In this document: positions 1 through 11,985 of the stretch, piece after piece
Layout: each line of letters begins with the position of its first letter
Numbering within the stretch: the stretch's first letter is position 1
Assembly: GCA_964017065.1 (NCBI GenBank)
Contig: OZ024787.1
Span: forward strand, 12,773,344-12,837,343
Reading direction: 5' to 3'
Source of the DNA: Haliclona indistincta
Taxonomy: Eukaryota > Porifera > Demospongiae > Haplosclerida > Chalinidae
DNA length: 64,000 nucleotides
Made by a program: the position numbers and the translations under genes
The notes under the pieces: generated by a model
What the model was told of the DNA's origin: nothing
What the model saw: only the letters and a program-made list of their open reading frames with translations
Databases searched by the model: none

Positions 1-340
1 AACTGCATGCACATGCGACTCGCAGTTACTTAACGTCTGCTCGCGATCGCCAGTGTGTGTATTTTATCGCACTCAATGTCTGATGCACAGATAAACTATG
101 AGTCGCTTGAGAGCTGCTTGCTTCACGAGTATAAACTTATACACATGAAATTAAAAACTGCTAAAGAAATCAGGTATCTGTTGTTATTTAATGCTCAAAT
201 GTGTCTTGCATGCAATGCGTGAGGGTTCTGGACCGGTCCCATGCAGCTGATACTTTGCACATAACGCAGGAAAAGTTTTTGAGATTGATTGTATTCAAAA
301 ATTAATTGTTGTTTTATACGACACACCTATCACTACAGCA

Positions 341-615
341 GGAGCGTAGGCAGGATTTTTTGATATAATTGCCAACGGGGGGGTAGCTATGTGTATTGAT
401 CAATTAGCCTACACAAACAAGTGATCAAGTGATTACATGTGATACATGTGACAACATTGATGACTCCAACCCAGATTTTAGCAACACATAGCAACTGTTT
501 TCATATACTAAGGCTGCTAAATCAACATAGTCATTAATAATAACTAAATTCATCTACCAAGTCAGCAAAAAAGGGGGGCAATTGCCCCCCTGGCCCCCCC
601 CTGCCTACGCGCCTG
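341..615. mobile_element. 275-bp MITE with 10-bp target duplication
   Basis: The ends are imperfect inverted repeats sharing GCGTAGGCAGG, and the interior next to the right end is G/C-homopolymer rich. The 10-mer CACTACAGCA flanks it on both sides (331-340 and 616-625). The paralogous intron of copy B near 23,392-23,403 has this 10-mer only once, so it is an empty site. A 9-10 bp duplication fits a Mutator-like non-autonomous element; the superfamily is inference. No coding capacity. Confidence 0.85.
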
Positions 616-1020
616 CACTACAGCACGATCCAAGAAAGTGTGACAGATAGAAAACTGTCTAGCACTATGGGTATGTTAGTATCGTTAGCCATTAAGTTTT
701 TATGTAAAAACTGGTACAGTTATATGGCTGCCTCAGGTGCACCTTTTGCGCCGGCCCTGGGATTGACATTATTTGGCATTAATTTGTGTGATTATATAAT
801 TATTGTTCCTATAATTTATGCTACAAACATTTATCCTGACTTTTGTGTATGTGCTGGTGCATGTCTTTTGTCTTTTTGTGTGTGTGTTGTCAATACTATG
901 ATACATGACTCATCACATAATGAATTATGGCAGTTGATGACCTGTACATGGTTTATTATTAACCCTGTACCTACTGATTTCTTGTGTGTCATGACTCACA
1001 CTGTTGTTCTTTTTATACAG

Positions 1021-4000
1021 CATGGTAAGACTGCACTTGATAGAGCGAGAGATAATAATGAACATGAAGTAGTTAATTATCTGAAGGAAGTTGGTAAGTA
1101 TAATAAAAATTAATTAGCTCAATCTGATACTACATGCGTGTACAATAAAAAGAGGGCTCATTGCATGCTGTCTATAGCTAGCTGATTATTGATTCTCACT
1201 GATTTCAACAGCACTGCAATTGTATACTACTACTATCAACAGCATCGAAGACATCAATCACGATGTCTGATCTATGAATAAAATCCATAAGTGGAGATTA
1301 CGTACATTAGAGTTGCATGCTTTCTGCCAGTTGTGTCTTGATGAACTAGCTTTATTTATAGCTTGAGCGATGATCATTAATATTCAAGTGGTTGTAATGA
1401 ACCTGCCAGTTTTCCATTAATTACTACTAATAATTCGAATTCAACGATGACACTAACTATTGACAGCACATTATTCATGTTTAATATAGCTGCTGCTGCC
1501 GCAGCTGCTGCTGGTGTTCACAACAGGAATCTTGTGAGTACTCATATACAGCAGCAGGGCAGTGTGGACGTGCTCTCACTCAAATCATTCTTCATTGGTC
1601 CATCATGTGTTGGTAAAACCACAGCTAGACGTCGCCTCACTCACGAGATTGATCACTTAGCACCAGACGAGATCGTTCCTAGTACTGGCATAGATGCTCC
1701 ATTGACAGTTCAGCTATATCACGAGACAGATCGATCATCAGTGCTCTTGTCTGGAAGTGAGAGAGGATGGAAGAATCTGGGACTAGAGGAGCAAGGAGTC
1801 GCACTGTGTAGCCATGTCTTCAATACTCTATCGCCACCACCCTCCTCCAGCAGAGGTACCACTCCATTGCCAACACCATCCTCCAGCAAAGGTACCACTC
1901 CATTGCCACTACCCTCCTCCAGTAGCAGTGATACCAGACCATCTTTACAATCTACTTCAACAGCCTCACATGATTCTACTCATGGTCAGACCAATCCATT
2001 GTCCAAGTTGGTCAATCACCTCAAACAAAAATGGAAGAGTCACAATACTAAAGAGCTGACGACCGCACTCTCTTCTCTCGTCAAACAGAAAGACTGGCAG
2101 TCCATTCGAGATTTCCTCAAAGAAACTGATATGCTCACACTTCTCCACATTGTGGATATCGGAGGACAGCCAGAGTGCCATGAGATTCTACCTCTACTAA
2201 TGCATGGCCTGGCACTCAATCTGATATTCCTGAATGTGACACAATACCTGGACTCCCCCTACACTGTGGTGTACAGGGCTGATGGTGGATACAGTCCCAT
2301 CCAGTATGAGTCAGAATTTACCGTCCGAGAGATCATCCAGCGTGCCCTCTGCAGCATTGCCTCACTCCAGACTAGTCCAGACCACAAGCCAGCAGCCATT
2401 CTCATTGGCACCTACCTGGACCAGAGCAGTGAAGCAGCTGTTCTCACTCTAGATCGCTCCATTCAGGAAGCATTCAAAGATGCTGATTTCATGAAGAACA
2501 ACATCCTGTGTCCAGTCAGCAAGCCAGAAGAGGAGGAACGATACATCCACCCACTGGATAATGTTAGTGGTGGCTCCAGTGACATAGAGGAGCTTCGTAA
2601 GATAATCACGACCATTGCCCACAAGCGCTTCAAGCCAGTGCAAGTACCAACGTCTACCTTGTTACTTCACCTCATCCTGCGCCTGAGATATGAGGTGAGA
2701 GGATGGTGCACAGTGCAAGAGTGTGTGGAGGTTGCCAACATATGTGGCATATCTGAGAAAGACCTCCTGGCAGAGAACGGTATCCTCCAGTATCTCCATG
2801 ACAGGTTTGGCACTATCCTCCATTATCGTGGCTTGAAGATTGGTCAGCGTGTTATCATCAACACTAACATCATCATGGCCCCTACCACTGAGCTCTTTGT
2901 GTATGCATTCGGTGCTAAGGAAACTGAACCAAGAATAGTAGACAAGATCCGAGCCACTGGGGAAATACCACAACGCCTGATGAACAGGATTTGCTCCTCT
3001 GAGAATGCCAAGCCTTCTGACAACAGAATCCCCACTAGTGAGATTGTAGAGCTCCTGGCCTCTCGTTACATTCTGTATGAGAATGTTAGATCTGCTATTG
3101 AAGAGATCAACTACTTTCTGCCTAGTCTTCTTTTACCTGATCACAAAGTAGCCAAAGAATCCAGTGACCCCGACCTCCTCTCTGCTCTCTTCTATTCTCC
3201 AATCCTCCTCTGGCCTTCTACTGGATTTGTTCCTCTCGGTCTGTTTCCAGCCACAGTAGTCAAGCTGTCTCAGCATGAATCCTGGAGTCTAGACGAGTGC
3301 AACAGATTTCGTAACCGAATTCGCTTTTACGTTCAGTATCGCAAAGAGAAGTTGGTGCATGTTGAGTTACGCACTCTAGCAACTCACCTGGAGTTCCGTA
3401 TTGTTTCTACCACACCAGTCAACCCTCGCTTGATACCAGTAGTTCGTGAGGAGCTGTGGGATGCTATTATCGAGGTGTCGTCACTTTATCAGCACACACA
3501 AGACGTCAAGTGGCGGTATGGGTTCTACTGTCCCCACTCTGTGAGCTCAGGTGGTCGACCTCATCCTGCACTTTGTCAGACAATGGAGGAACCACAGGAT
3601 GTGGTGTGTTCTCTATCAGATTGTCATGGAGGACCAGTTGGACTAGAGGATAGACACAAGTGCTGGTTCATGGTGAGTGCATTATACTGTAATGACATGC
3701 ATGTAGTGTATATAGCACTTGTGTATAGTATTATCATACTCTGTTGTTGACTGCAGGTAATACAGATCAACACTGTTTCTGATAGAGATGGTAAACTGAA
3801 GGAGTCCACCACAGTTGATCTACCATCATCAGTAGCATCATCATCATCAGTAGTAGTTCCCACTAGTACATCTGGTACAATACTACCATCATCAGGTGAA
3901 GCTTGTTTAGATCATGCGACAACAGAATAATGTATTATACAATACTACAGCATCTGATCCAGCACTCAATAAACCACCCACAATGCGTGATTTGATGCGA

Positions 4001-4267
4001 AGGGTAGCCAGAAGAGCCATGGACAAGTGGAGAATAATTGGAATAGAACTAAACCTAGAGCAACACCAGTTGAGAGCTATCTCACAGTCTCACAATCAAG
4101 ATGCTATACAATGCTACATTGAAGTGTTCAGTTTGTGGCAGAACAAAGCTGACCCTCCCTTCACTTGGGCTACCATTATAGATACTCTACGTTCTCCAAT
4201 AGTAGAGGAGAATGCACTAGCACAAGAGATTGAAGACTGGATCACATCAACTACTGATACATGGTAA
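1021..4267 (+). CDS. Ankyrin-Roc-COR-Death domain protein, copy A (5' end outside window)
   Basis: Predicted exons are 1021-1093 (last ankyrin repeat), 1490-3672, 3757-3895 and 3951-4267, all joined in frame by GT-AG introns; 903 residues are encoded inside the window and the earlier ankyrin exons lie to the left. The big exon carries a Roc-type GTPase: P-loop GPSCVGKTT, switch-II-like DIGGQPE and a G4-like GTYLDQ, with a Ser/Pro-rich insert repeating [10 protein letters not shown] between G1 and G3. A COR-like region follows ([13 protein letters not shown], then [14 protein letters not shown]). The last exon encodes a Death domain beginning near RDLMRRVARRAMDKW. This order without a kinase resembles the C-terminal part of DAPK1 and other ROCO proteins, so an intracellular role in death or stress signalling is likely but inferred. 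A polyalanine run from GCN repeats sits directly after the acceptor at 1490 and is absent from copy B. Reading frames are intact here, unlike copy B. Confidence 0.85.
3896..3950 (+). other. 55-nt intron controlling Death-domain inclusion (copy A)
   Basis: Donor CAG|gtgaag and acceptor ctacag|CA. Splicing joins phase 1 to phase 1 and opens the Death-domain exon. If retained, the frame runs into TAA and the protein ends before the Death domain. The same intron, same length, is at 32,768-32,822 in copy B. Its existence is a prediction from frame and splice motifs. Confidence 0.75.
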
Positions 4268-5009
4268 TACTTACAAGTGTTAATGGTTTGTCCTAGTAAA
4301 TCATTTTCATTCATTCTCAGATGAGACCAGGATAACAAACAGCACCTGAAAGCCACTGCAGCCATTAGAATTATCACTTGGAAATTTCAAACTTTAGAAC
4401 CGTTATGAACTTTAGAATATTTTTACCCGGTTTTTACCCCTAAAAATTCAATCTATTCTTATAAAAATTTGGAGCATTATTATTAAAATTTTATGTCTAA
4501 ATCAATTTGTAGCTTTCAGTCATTTGCAGCTATCTGGAAATGTTGGTCTAATGTCTAATGAAGCCTTTGATCATGAACTAGCTAGCATTAGTAAATTTGC
4601 TCCAGTGCTCAAGGAAGTCAGATATGAATCATGTACAGTATGATTATTCACAGCTGGCTATATAAGGTAGTAGGGTTGGAGCAGTTTGATGCACTGAAGT
4701 GATATAATTATAGACGATAATTGTGACAAGATCCCAATACCCAAGAAATAGTCTAGAGCAATCGAGGCTTGCTTAGTAACAAACAACTGTCTGACGCACA
4801 TTTTAGGCTCACTCCTGCATTTTACTAGCTAGTGATGTTGAAATGCTGGATTGGATGTTAGAGACCAGCTAGTCTGAAACAGTAAATGCTATTTAGTAGC
4901 TACATACCAACTTTGCTTTAGTTTGGTCTCTCTCTTTCATGTGTTACAGTAACTATCAAAACAGATTATAAACTGATTTGTACAACAGAGCAGTGGGTGT
5001 GGTCTGATG
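4268..5009. other. Intergenic region between convergent gene ends (duplicated)
   Basis: No gene is seen. It separates the stop of copy A from the PDI fragment and is closely matched by 33,131-33,968 next to copy B, so it belongs to the same segmental duplication. A short piece near 4,840-4,870 resembles the inverted-repeat family found at 49.2-49.9 kb. Confidence 0.7.
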
Positions 5010-5990
5010 CTACAGTTCAGTGTGGTCAGTACTTGATGCCTTCTCCTCCTCTTGCCCAGCACCATCTTCTCCCTGATCCTCCTCTGGTACCCCATCCTCT
5101 CCCTCAGCTGGCTCCTGTTCCTCTCTTCCCTCGTCGTCATCAGTCGCTGTACCTTCCACACGCTTCTCGGTCTCCACGTACTTGATCAGATCTTCTAAAG
5201 TGCGTCCACCACTATAGTCTAGTGCCTGAAGGTGTGTGAAGCAATGAAGATGATCTATCTTGTAATGAGCTGCTACTTACCTTGTCTGAGCCCTTGGGGA
5301 AGAACTTCAGTGTAGGGAATCCACTGATAGTCAACACATCCATTCTTGGTGGAGTCCATCTTGGCAATGATGACATCATCATTTTCCTTGAAGTGTTCTC
5401 CTAGATCATCCCAGATAGGAGCTAGCTGTTTACAGTGACCACACCATGGAGCATCTGGGATGAGATAAAATAAATTTTAAGGTAGCAGGTGGAAGACAGT
5501 GCTGGTGTGCGCTATAAGTAAAACAAGGCGTAGGACACATCAGGCTTGCGCTGGTACGTGACTATTTAGCTTTAGCAAACTGTCGCTTACGTCACATGAC
5601 GTGATCAACATCAAGCAACTGGTTCGAATCAGCTTGATCTTGTTCCAGTGCGAACGTGCTCGATGCATGCAGCTTGAATCAGTTTGATTCAAGTTAGAGT
5701 TAATGCGAATTGAAACTGCATTGTAGTGTGGATTACTAGATAAAACAAGTTGCACAAATGTGTGTCACTGTTGTGTCTGCCTGTTCAAATGCTTAGGTGT
5801 GCAACAATTAGAATAGCTCTTTACACTTTCTACTGTATGTCAACAAAACACTAGTGTATCACATGATGATGGTACTCACAGAATTCAACAAAGACGTGTT
5901 TACTCTCATCACGAGCGACTTCAGCAAAGTTCTTACCAACCAGTACCTTGACTGGTTTCTGATCCTAGTCATACTCTGTGTTCAAATGAG
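5010..5990 (-). pseudogene. Protein disulfide isomerase 3' fragment (pseudogene)
   Basis: Copies of the last three PDI exons (8, 9 and 10 of the intact gene at 33,969-38,299) lie here in the same order with their introns. The last exon (5010-5225) is still open and ends in HTEL. The exon carrying the second WCGHC site has a 5-nt deletion in its 3' part. The exon 8 copy near 5,880-5,980 has a deletion and an in-frame TAG. No upstream PDI exons exist, since homology ends near 5,990. This is a decayed passenger of the duplication that created copy A, not a functional enzyme. Confidence 0.9.
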
Positions 5991-6411
5991 ACAATTAATG
6001 ATAGAATACTATAGATCACTCTTATAAACAATACTATCAATAATACAGTGAGTATATTTAGTACACTATAGATCAATACATAATCTACTAATAGTACACT
6101 ACATGGTTTACTATATAAAACAGTAGTGATACATACATTCCATAGTTCTCTGGTTTACATACATTCATTTGGTTCATGATTCAAATAAACTGAGCTTCAA
6201 TTTTGATAATTATAGTTTATTTATTGATAAGTGTTCTCCTGTTTACACACCACAGATATTCAAGTAGCACTATAATGATGATTATAATAACATGCATGTA
6301 GTACATGTAGGGATATAGGTATTGGTTGCTATGGATACAATTACATGCTAAGTTTGGATTGCTCATTAGACAGACAATGTTGTGTACTAAATGATGTCTG
6401 GAGGAGAGTAC
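5991..6411. other. Duplication junction, AT-rich
   Basis: Sequence between the end of PDI homology and an NPLOC4 exon fragment. I see no gene, tRNA or clear repeat. It is the likely breakpoint between duplication unit A and unit B. Confidence 0.5.
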
Positions 6412-6545
6412 CTGATATCCCTTCATTACGATCTGATTCTGGTCATTACCAGAGACACACACAGTCACAAACTTGGATCCAAAGGTGCCTCCCTTAGCCT
6501 CACCACACATTTTAGAGTAGAGGTTCAGCCGCCATGATGCGCTAC
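6412..6545 (-). pseudogene. NPLOC4: Isolated NPLOC4 exon fragment
   Basis: On the minus strand this matches the NPLOC4 exon at 12,821-12,985: CGEAKGGTFGSKFVTVCVSG, then a pyramid of shared residues to KGYQ followed by a donor-like gtactc. A 10-bp deletion disturbs the frame at its upstream end, and homology stops near 6,545. No other exon of this copy is present. It lies on the far side of the minisatellite, which suggests that the array sits between two head-to-tail NPLOC4 copies, this one almost wholly lost. Confidence 0.85.
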
Positions 6546-6665
6546 ACACCCACATCACGGCGTCCTGACCACTAGCAGATGAGCCGGTATTCATCGGGAA
6601 GAATGAGTGAGCTCCTCCATCACCACCGGGAGATACTACTGGACAAGAGGAGGTCAACTACATAC

Positions 6666-9600
6666 TGTTACTATAGTAGCTAACCTGAGGCAGCCATTAC
6701 TAGCTGTTACTATAGTAGCTAACCTGAGGCAGCCATTACTAGCTGTTACTATAGTAGCTAACCTGAGGCAGCCATTACTAGCTGTTACTATAGTAGCTAA
6801 CCTGAGGCAGCCATTACTAGCTGTTACTATAGTAGCTAACCTGAGGCAGCCATTACTAGCTGTTACTATAGTAGCTAACCTGAGGCAGCCATCACTAGCT
6901 GTTACTATAGTAGCTAACCTGAGGCAGCCATTACTAGCTGTTACTATAGTAGCTAACCTGAGGCAGCCATTACTAGCTGTTACTATAGTAGCTAACCTGA
7001 GGCAGCCATTACTAGCTGTTACTATAGTAGCTAACCTGAGGCAGCCATTACTAGCTGTTACTATAGTAGCTAACCTGAGGCAGCCATTACTAGTTGTTAC
7101 TATAGTAGCTAACCTGAGGAAGCCATTACTAGCTGTTACTATAGTAGCTAACCTGAGGCAGCCATCACTAGCTGTTACTATAGTAGCTAACCTGAGGCAG
7201 CCATTACTAGCTGTTACTATAGTAGCTAACCTGAGGCAGCCATTACTAGCTGTTACTATAGTACATGTAGTTAACCTGAGGCAGCCATTACTAGCTGTTA
7301 CTATAGTAGCTAACCTGAGGCAGCCATTACTAGCTGTTACTATAGTAGCTAACCTGAGGTAGCCATCACTAGCTGTTACTATAGTACATGTAGTTAACCT
7401 GAGGCAGCCATTACTAGCTGTTAATTACTATAGTAGCTAACCTGAGGCAGCCATTACTAGCTGTTACTATAGTAGCTAACCTGAGGCAGTCATTACTAGC
7501 TGTTACTATAGTACATGTATTTAACCTGAGGCAGCCATTACTAGCTGTTACTATAGTAGCTAACCTGAGGCAGCCATTACTAGCTGTTACTATAGTAGCT
7601 AACCTGAGGTAGCCATCACTAGCTGTTACTATAGTACATGTAGTTAACCTGAGGCAGCCATTACTAGCTGTTACTATAGTAGCTAACCTGAGGCAGCCAT
7701 TACTAGCTGTTACTATAGTAGCTAACCTGAGGTAGCCATCACTAGCTGTTACTATAGTACATGTAGTTAACCTGAGGCAGCCATTACTAGCTGTTACTAT
7801 AGTAGCTAACCTGAGGCAGCCATTACTAGCTGTTACTATAGTAGCTAACCTGAGGCAGCCATTACTAGCTGTTACTATAGTAGCTAACCTGAGGCAGCCA
7901 TTACTAGCTGTTACTATAGTAGCTAACCTGAGGCAGTCATTACTAGCTGTTACTATAGTAGCTAACCTGAGGCAGCCATTACTAGCTGTTACTATAGTAG
8001 CTAACCTGAGGCAGCCATTACTAGCTGTTACTATAGTAGCTAACCTGAGGTAGCCATCACTAGCTGTTACTATAGTACATGTAGTTAACCTGAGGCAGCC
8101 ATTACTAGCTGTTACTATAGTAGCTAACCTGAGGCAGCCATTACTAGCTGTTACTATAGTAGCTAACCTGAGGCAGTCATTACTAGCTGTTACTATAGTA
8201 CATGTAGTTAACCTGAGGCAGCCATTACTAGCTGTTACTATAGTAGCTAACCTGAGGCAGCCATTACTAGCTGTTACTATAGTAGCTAACCTGAGGTAGC
8301 CATCACTAGCTGTTACTATAGTACATGTAGTTAACCTGAGGCAGCCATTACTAGCTGTTACTATAGTAGCTAACCTGAGGCAGCCATTACTAGCTGTTAC
8401 TATAGTAGCTAACCTGAGGTAGCCATCACTAGCTGTTACTATAGTACATGTAGTTAACCTGAGGCAGCCATTACTAGCTGTTACTATAGTAGCTAACCTG
8501 AGGCAGCCATTACTAGCTGTTACTATAGTAGCTAACCTGAGGCAGCCATTACTAGCTGTTACTATAGTAGCTAACCTGAGGCAGCCATTACTAGCTGTTA
8601 CTATAGTAGCTAACCTGAGGCAGCCATTACTAGTTGTTACTATAGTAGCTAACCTGAGGCAGCCATCACTAGCTGTTACTATAGTAGCTAACCTGAGGTA
8701 GCCATCACTAGCTGTTACTATAGTAGTTAACCTGAGGCAGCCATTACTAGCTGTTACTATAGTAGCTAACCTGAGGCAGCCATTACTAGCTGTTACTATA
8801 GTAGCTAACCTGAGGTAGCCATCACTAGCTGTTACTATAGTACATGTAGTTAACCTGAGGCAGCCATTACTAGCTGTTACTATAGTAGCTAACCTGAGGA
8901 AGCCATTACTAGCTGTTACTATAGTAGCTAACCTGAGGCAGCCATCACTAGCTGTTACTATAGTAGCTAACCTGAGGCAGCCATTACTAGCTGTTACTAT
9001 AGTAGCTAACCTGAGGCAGCCATTACTAGCTGTTACTATAGTACATGTAGTTAACCTGAGGCAGCCATTACTAGCTGTTACTATAGTAGCTAACCTGAGG
9101 CAGCCATTACTAGCTGTTACTATAGTAGCTAACCTGAGGTAGCCATCACTAGCTGTTACTATAGTACATGTAGTTAACCTGAGGCAGCCATTACTAGCTG
9201 TTACTATAGTAGCTAACCTGAGGCAGCCATTACTAGCTGTTACTATAGTAGCTAACCTGAGGCAGTCATTACTAGCAGTTACTATAGTACATGTATTTAA
9301 CCTGAGGCAGCCATTACTAGCTGTTACTATAGTAGCTAACCTGAGGTAGCCATCACTAGCTGTTACTATAGTACATGTAGTTAACCTGAGGCAGCCATTA
9401 CTAGCTGTTACTATAGTAGCTAACCTGAGGCAGCCATTACTAGCTGTTACTATAGTAGCTAACCTGAGGTAGCCATTACTAGCTGTTACTATAGTACATG
9501 TAGTTAACCTGAGGCAGCCATTACTAGCTGTTACTATAGTAGCTAACCTGAGGCAGCCATTACTTGCTGTTACTATAGTAGCTAACCTGAGGCAGTCATT

Positions 9601-11985
9601 ACTAGCTGTTACTATAGTACATGTAGTTAACCTGAGGCAGCCATTACTAGCTGTTACTATAGTAGCTAACCTGAGGCAGCCATTACTAGCTGTTACTATA
9701 GTAGCTAACCTGAGGCAGCCATTACTAGCTGTTACTATAGTAGCTAACCTGAGGCAGCCATTACTAGCTGTTACTATAGTAGCTAACCTGAGGCAGTCAT
9801 TACTAGCTGTTACTATAGTAGCTAACCTGAGGCAGCCATTACTAGCTGTTACTATAGTAGCTAACCTGAGGCAGCCATTACTAGCTGTTACTATAGTAGC
9901 TAACCTGAGGTAGCCATCACTAGCTGTTACTATAGTACATGTAGTTAACCTGAGGCAGCCATTACTAGCTGTTACTATAGTAGCTAACCTGAGGCAGCCA
10001 TTACTAGCTGTTACTATAGTAGCTAACCTGAGGCAGTCATTACTAGCTGTTACTATAGTACATGTAGTTAACCTGAGGCAGCCATTACTAGCTGTTACTA
10101 TAGTAGCTAACCTGAGGCAGCCATTACTAGCTGTTACTATAGTAGCTAACCTGAGGTAGCCATCACTAGCTGTTACTATAGTACATGTAGTTAACCTGAG
10201 GCAGCCATTACTAGCTGTTACTATAGTAGCTAACCTGAGGCAGCCATTACTAGCTGTTACTATAGTAGCTAACCTGAGGTAGCCATCACTAGCTGTTACT
10301 ATAGTACATGTAGTTAACCTGAGGCAGCCATTACTAGCTGTTACTATAGTAGCTAACCTGAGGCAGCCATTACTAGCTGTTACTATAGTAGCTAACCTGA
10401 GGCAGCCATTACTAGCTGTTACTATAGTAGCTAACCTGAGGCAGCCATTACTAGCTGTTACTATAGTAGCTAACCTGAGGCAGCCATTACTAGTTGTTAC
10501 TATAGTAGCTAACCTGAGGCAGCCATCACTAGCTGTTACTATAGTAGCTAACCTGAGGTAGCCATCACTAGCTGTTACTATAGTAGTTAACCTGAGGCAG
10601 CCATTACTAGCTGTTACTATAGTAGCTAACCTGAGGCAGCCATTACTAGCTGTTACTATAGTAGCTAACCTGAGGTAGCCATCACTAGCTGTTACTATAG
10701 TACATGTAGTTAACCTGAGGCAGCCATTACTAGCTGTTACTATAGTAGCTAACCTGAGGAAGCCATTACTAGCTGTTACTATAGTAGCTAACCTGAGGCA
10801 GCCATCACTAGCTGTTACTATAGTAGCTAACCTGAGGCAGCCATTACTAGCTGTTACTATAGTAGCTAACCTGAGGCAGCCATTACTAGCTGTTACTATA
10901 GTACATGTAGTTAACCTGAGGCAGCCATTACTAGCTGTTACTATAGTAGCTAACCTGAGGCAGCCATTACTAGCTGTTACTATAGTAGCTAACCTGAGGT
11001 AGCCATCACTAGCTGTTACTATAGTACATGTAGTTAACCTGAGGCAGCCATTACTAGCTGTTACTATAGTAGCTAACCTGAGGCAGCCATTACTAGCTGT
11101 TACTATAGTAGCTAACCTGAGGCAGTCATTACTAGCAGTTACTATAGTACATGTATTTAACCTGAGGCAGCCATTACTAGCTGTTACTATAGTAGCTAAC
11201 CTGAGGTAGCCATCACTAGCTGTTACTATAGTACATGTAGTTAACCTGAGGCAGCCATTACTAGCTGTTACTATAGTAGCTAACCTGAGGCAGCCATTAC
11301 TAGCTGTTACTATAGTAGCTAACCTGAGGTAGCCATTACTAGCTGTTACTATAGTACATGTAGTTAACCTGAGGCAGCCATTACTAGCTGTTACTATAGT
11401 AGCTAACCTGAGGCAGCCATTACTTGCTGTTACTATAGTAGCTAACCTGAGGCAGTCATTACTAGCTGTTACTATAGTACATGTAGTTAACCTGAGGCAG
11501 CCATTACTAGCTGTTACTATAGTAGCTAACCTGAGGCAGCCATTACTAGCTGTTACTATAGTAGCTAACCTGAGGTAGCCATCACTAGCTGTTACTATAG
11601 TACATGTAGTTAACCTGAGGCAGCCATTACTAGCTGTTACTATAGTAGCTAACCTGAGGCAGCCATTACTAGCTGTTACTATAGTAGCTAACCTGAGGCA
11701 GCCATTACTAGCTGTTACTATAGTAGCTAACCTGAGGCAGCCATTACTAGCTGTTACTATAGTAGCTAACCTGAGGCAGTCATTACTAGCTGTTACTATA
11801 GTAGCTAACCTGAGGCAGCCATTACTAGCTGTTACTATAGTAGCTAACCCTGAGGCAGCCATTACTAGTTGTTACTATAGTAGCTAACCTGAGGCAGCCA
11901 TTACTAGCTGTTACTATAGCTAACCTGAGGCAGCCATTACTAGCTGTTACTATAGTAGCTAACCTGAGGCAGCCATTACTAGCTG
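6666..11985. repeat. 5.3-kb minisatellite, 39-bp and 45-bp units
   Basis: A tandem array of a 39-bp unit (starting gttactatagtagctaacc) mixed with a 45-bp variant in which tagcta is replaced by tacatgtagtta. Roughly 130 units by length; I did not count each. Point variants (cagtcatt, acttgctg, actagcagtt, gtatttaacc) are shared between distant units. Both unit lengths are multiples of three, so long open frames appear on both strands (251 codons on + at the left end, 1482 codons on - across most of it); these are by-products of the period. The rightmost unit overlaps the last codons and stop of NPLOC4, so the array occupies the 3' flank of that gene. Confidence 0.97.
7741..11460. repeat. Perfect 1860-bp higher-order tandem repeat inside the minisatellite
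   Basis: The block 7741-9600 is repeated as 9601-11460. Comparing them at an offset of 1860 I found no difference, including private variants such as the acttgctg unit (9,563 and 11,423) and the actagcagtt unit (9,271 and 11,131). Identity breaks just outside both ends. Confidence 0.9.

Noticed and set aside
640..1113. 157-codon open frame overlapping the last ankyrin exon
   Set aside because: Only 1021-1093 matches the copy B exon with splice sites. The rest is intron whose copy B counterpart is interrupted and not open.
7414..11862. 1482-codon minus-strand frame and 251-codon plus-strand frame (6607-7362)
   Set aside because: Both come from a tandem repeat with a period divisible by three. 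The long one is out of phase with NPLOC4 and has no start context or domain.
6666..11985. CRISPR-like or centromeric array
   Set aside because: No unique spacers between units, and the unit is explained by the NPLOC4 3' end; 39-45 bp periods are short for centromeric satellites.
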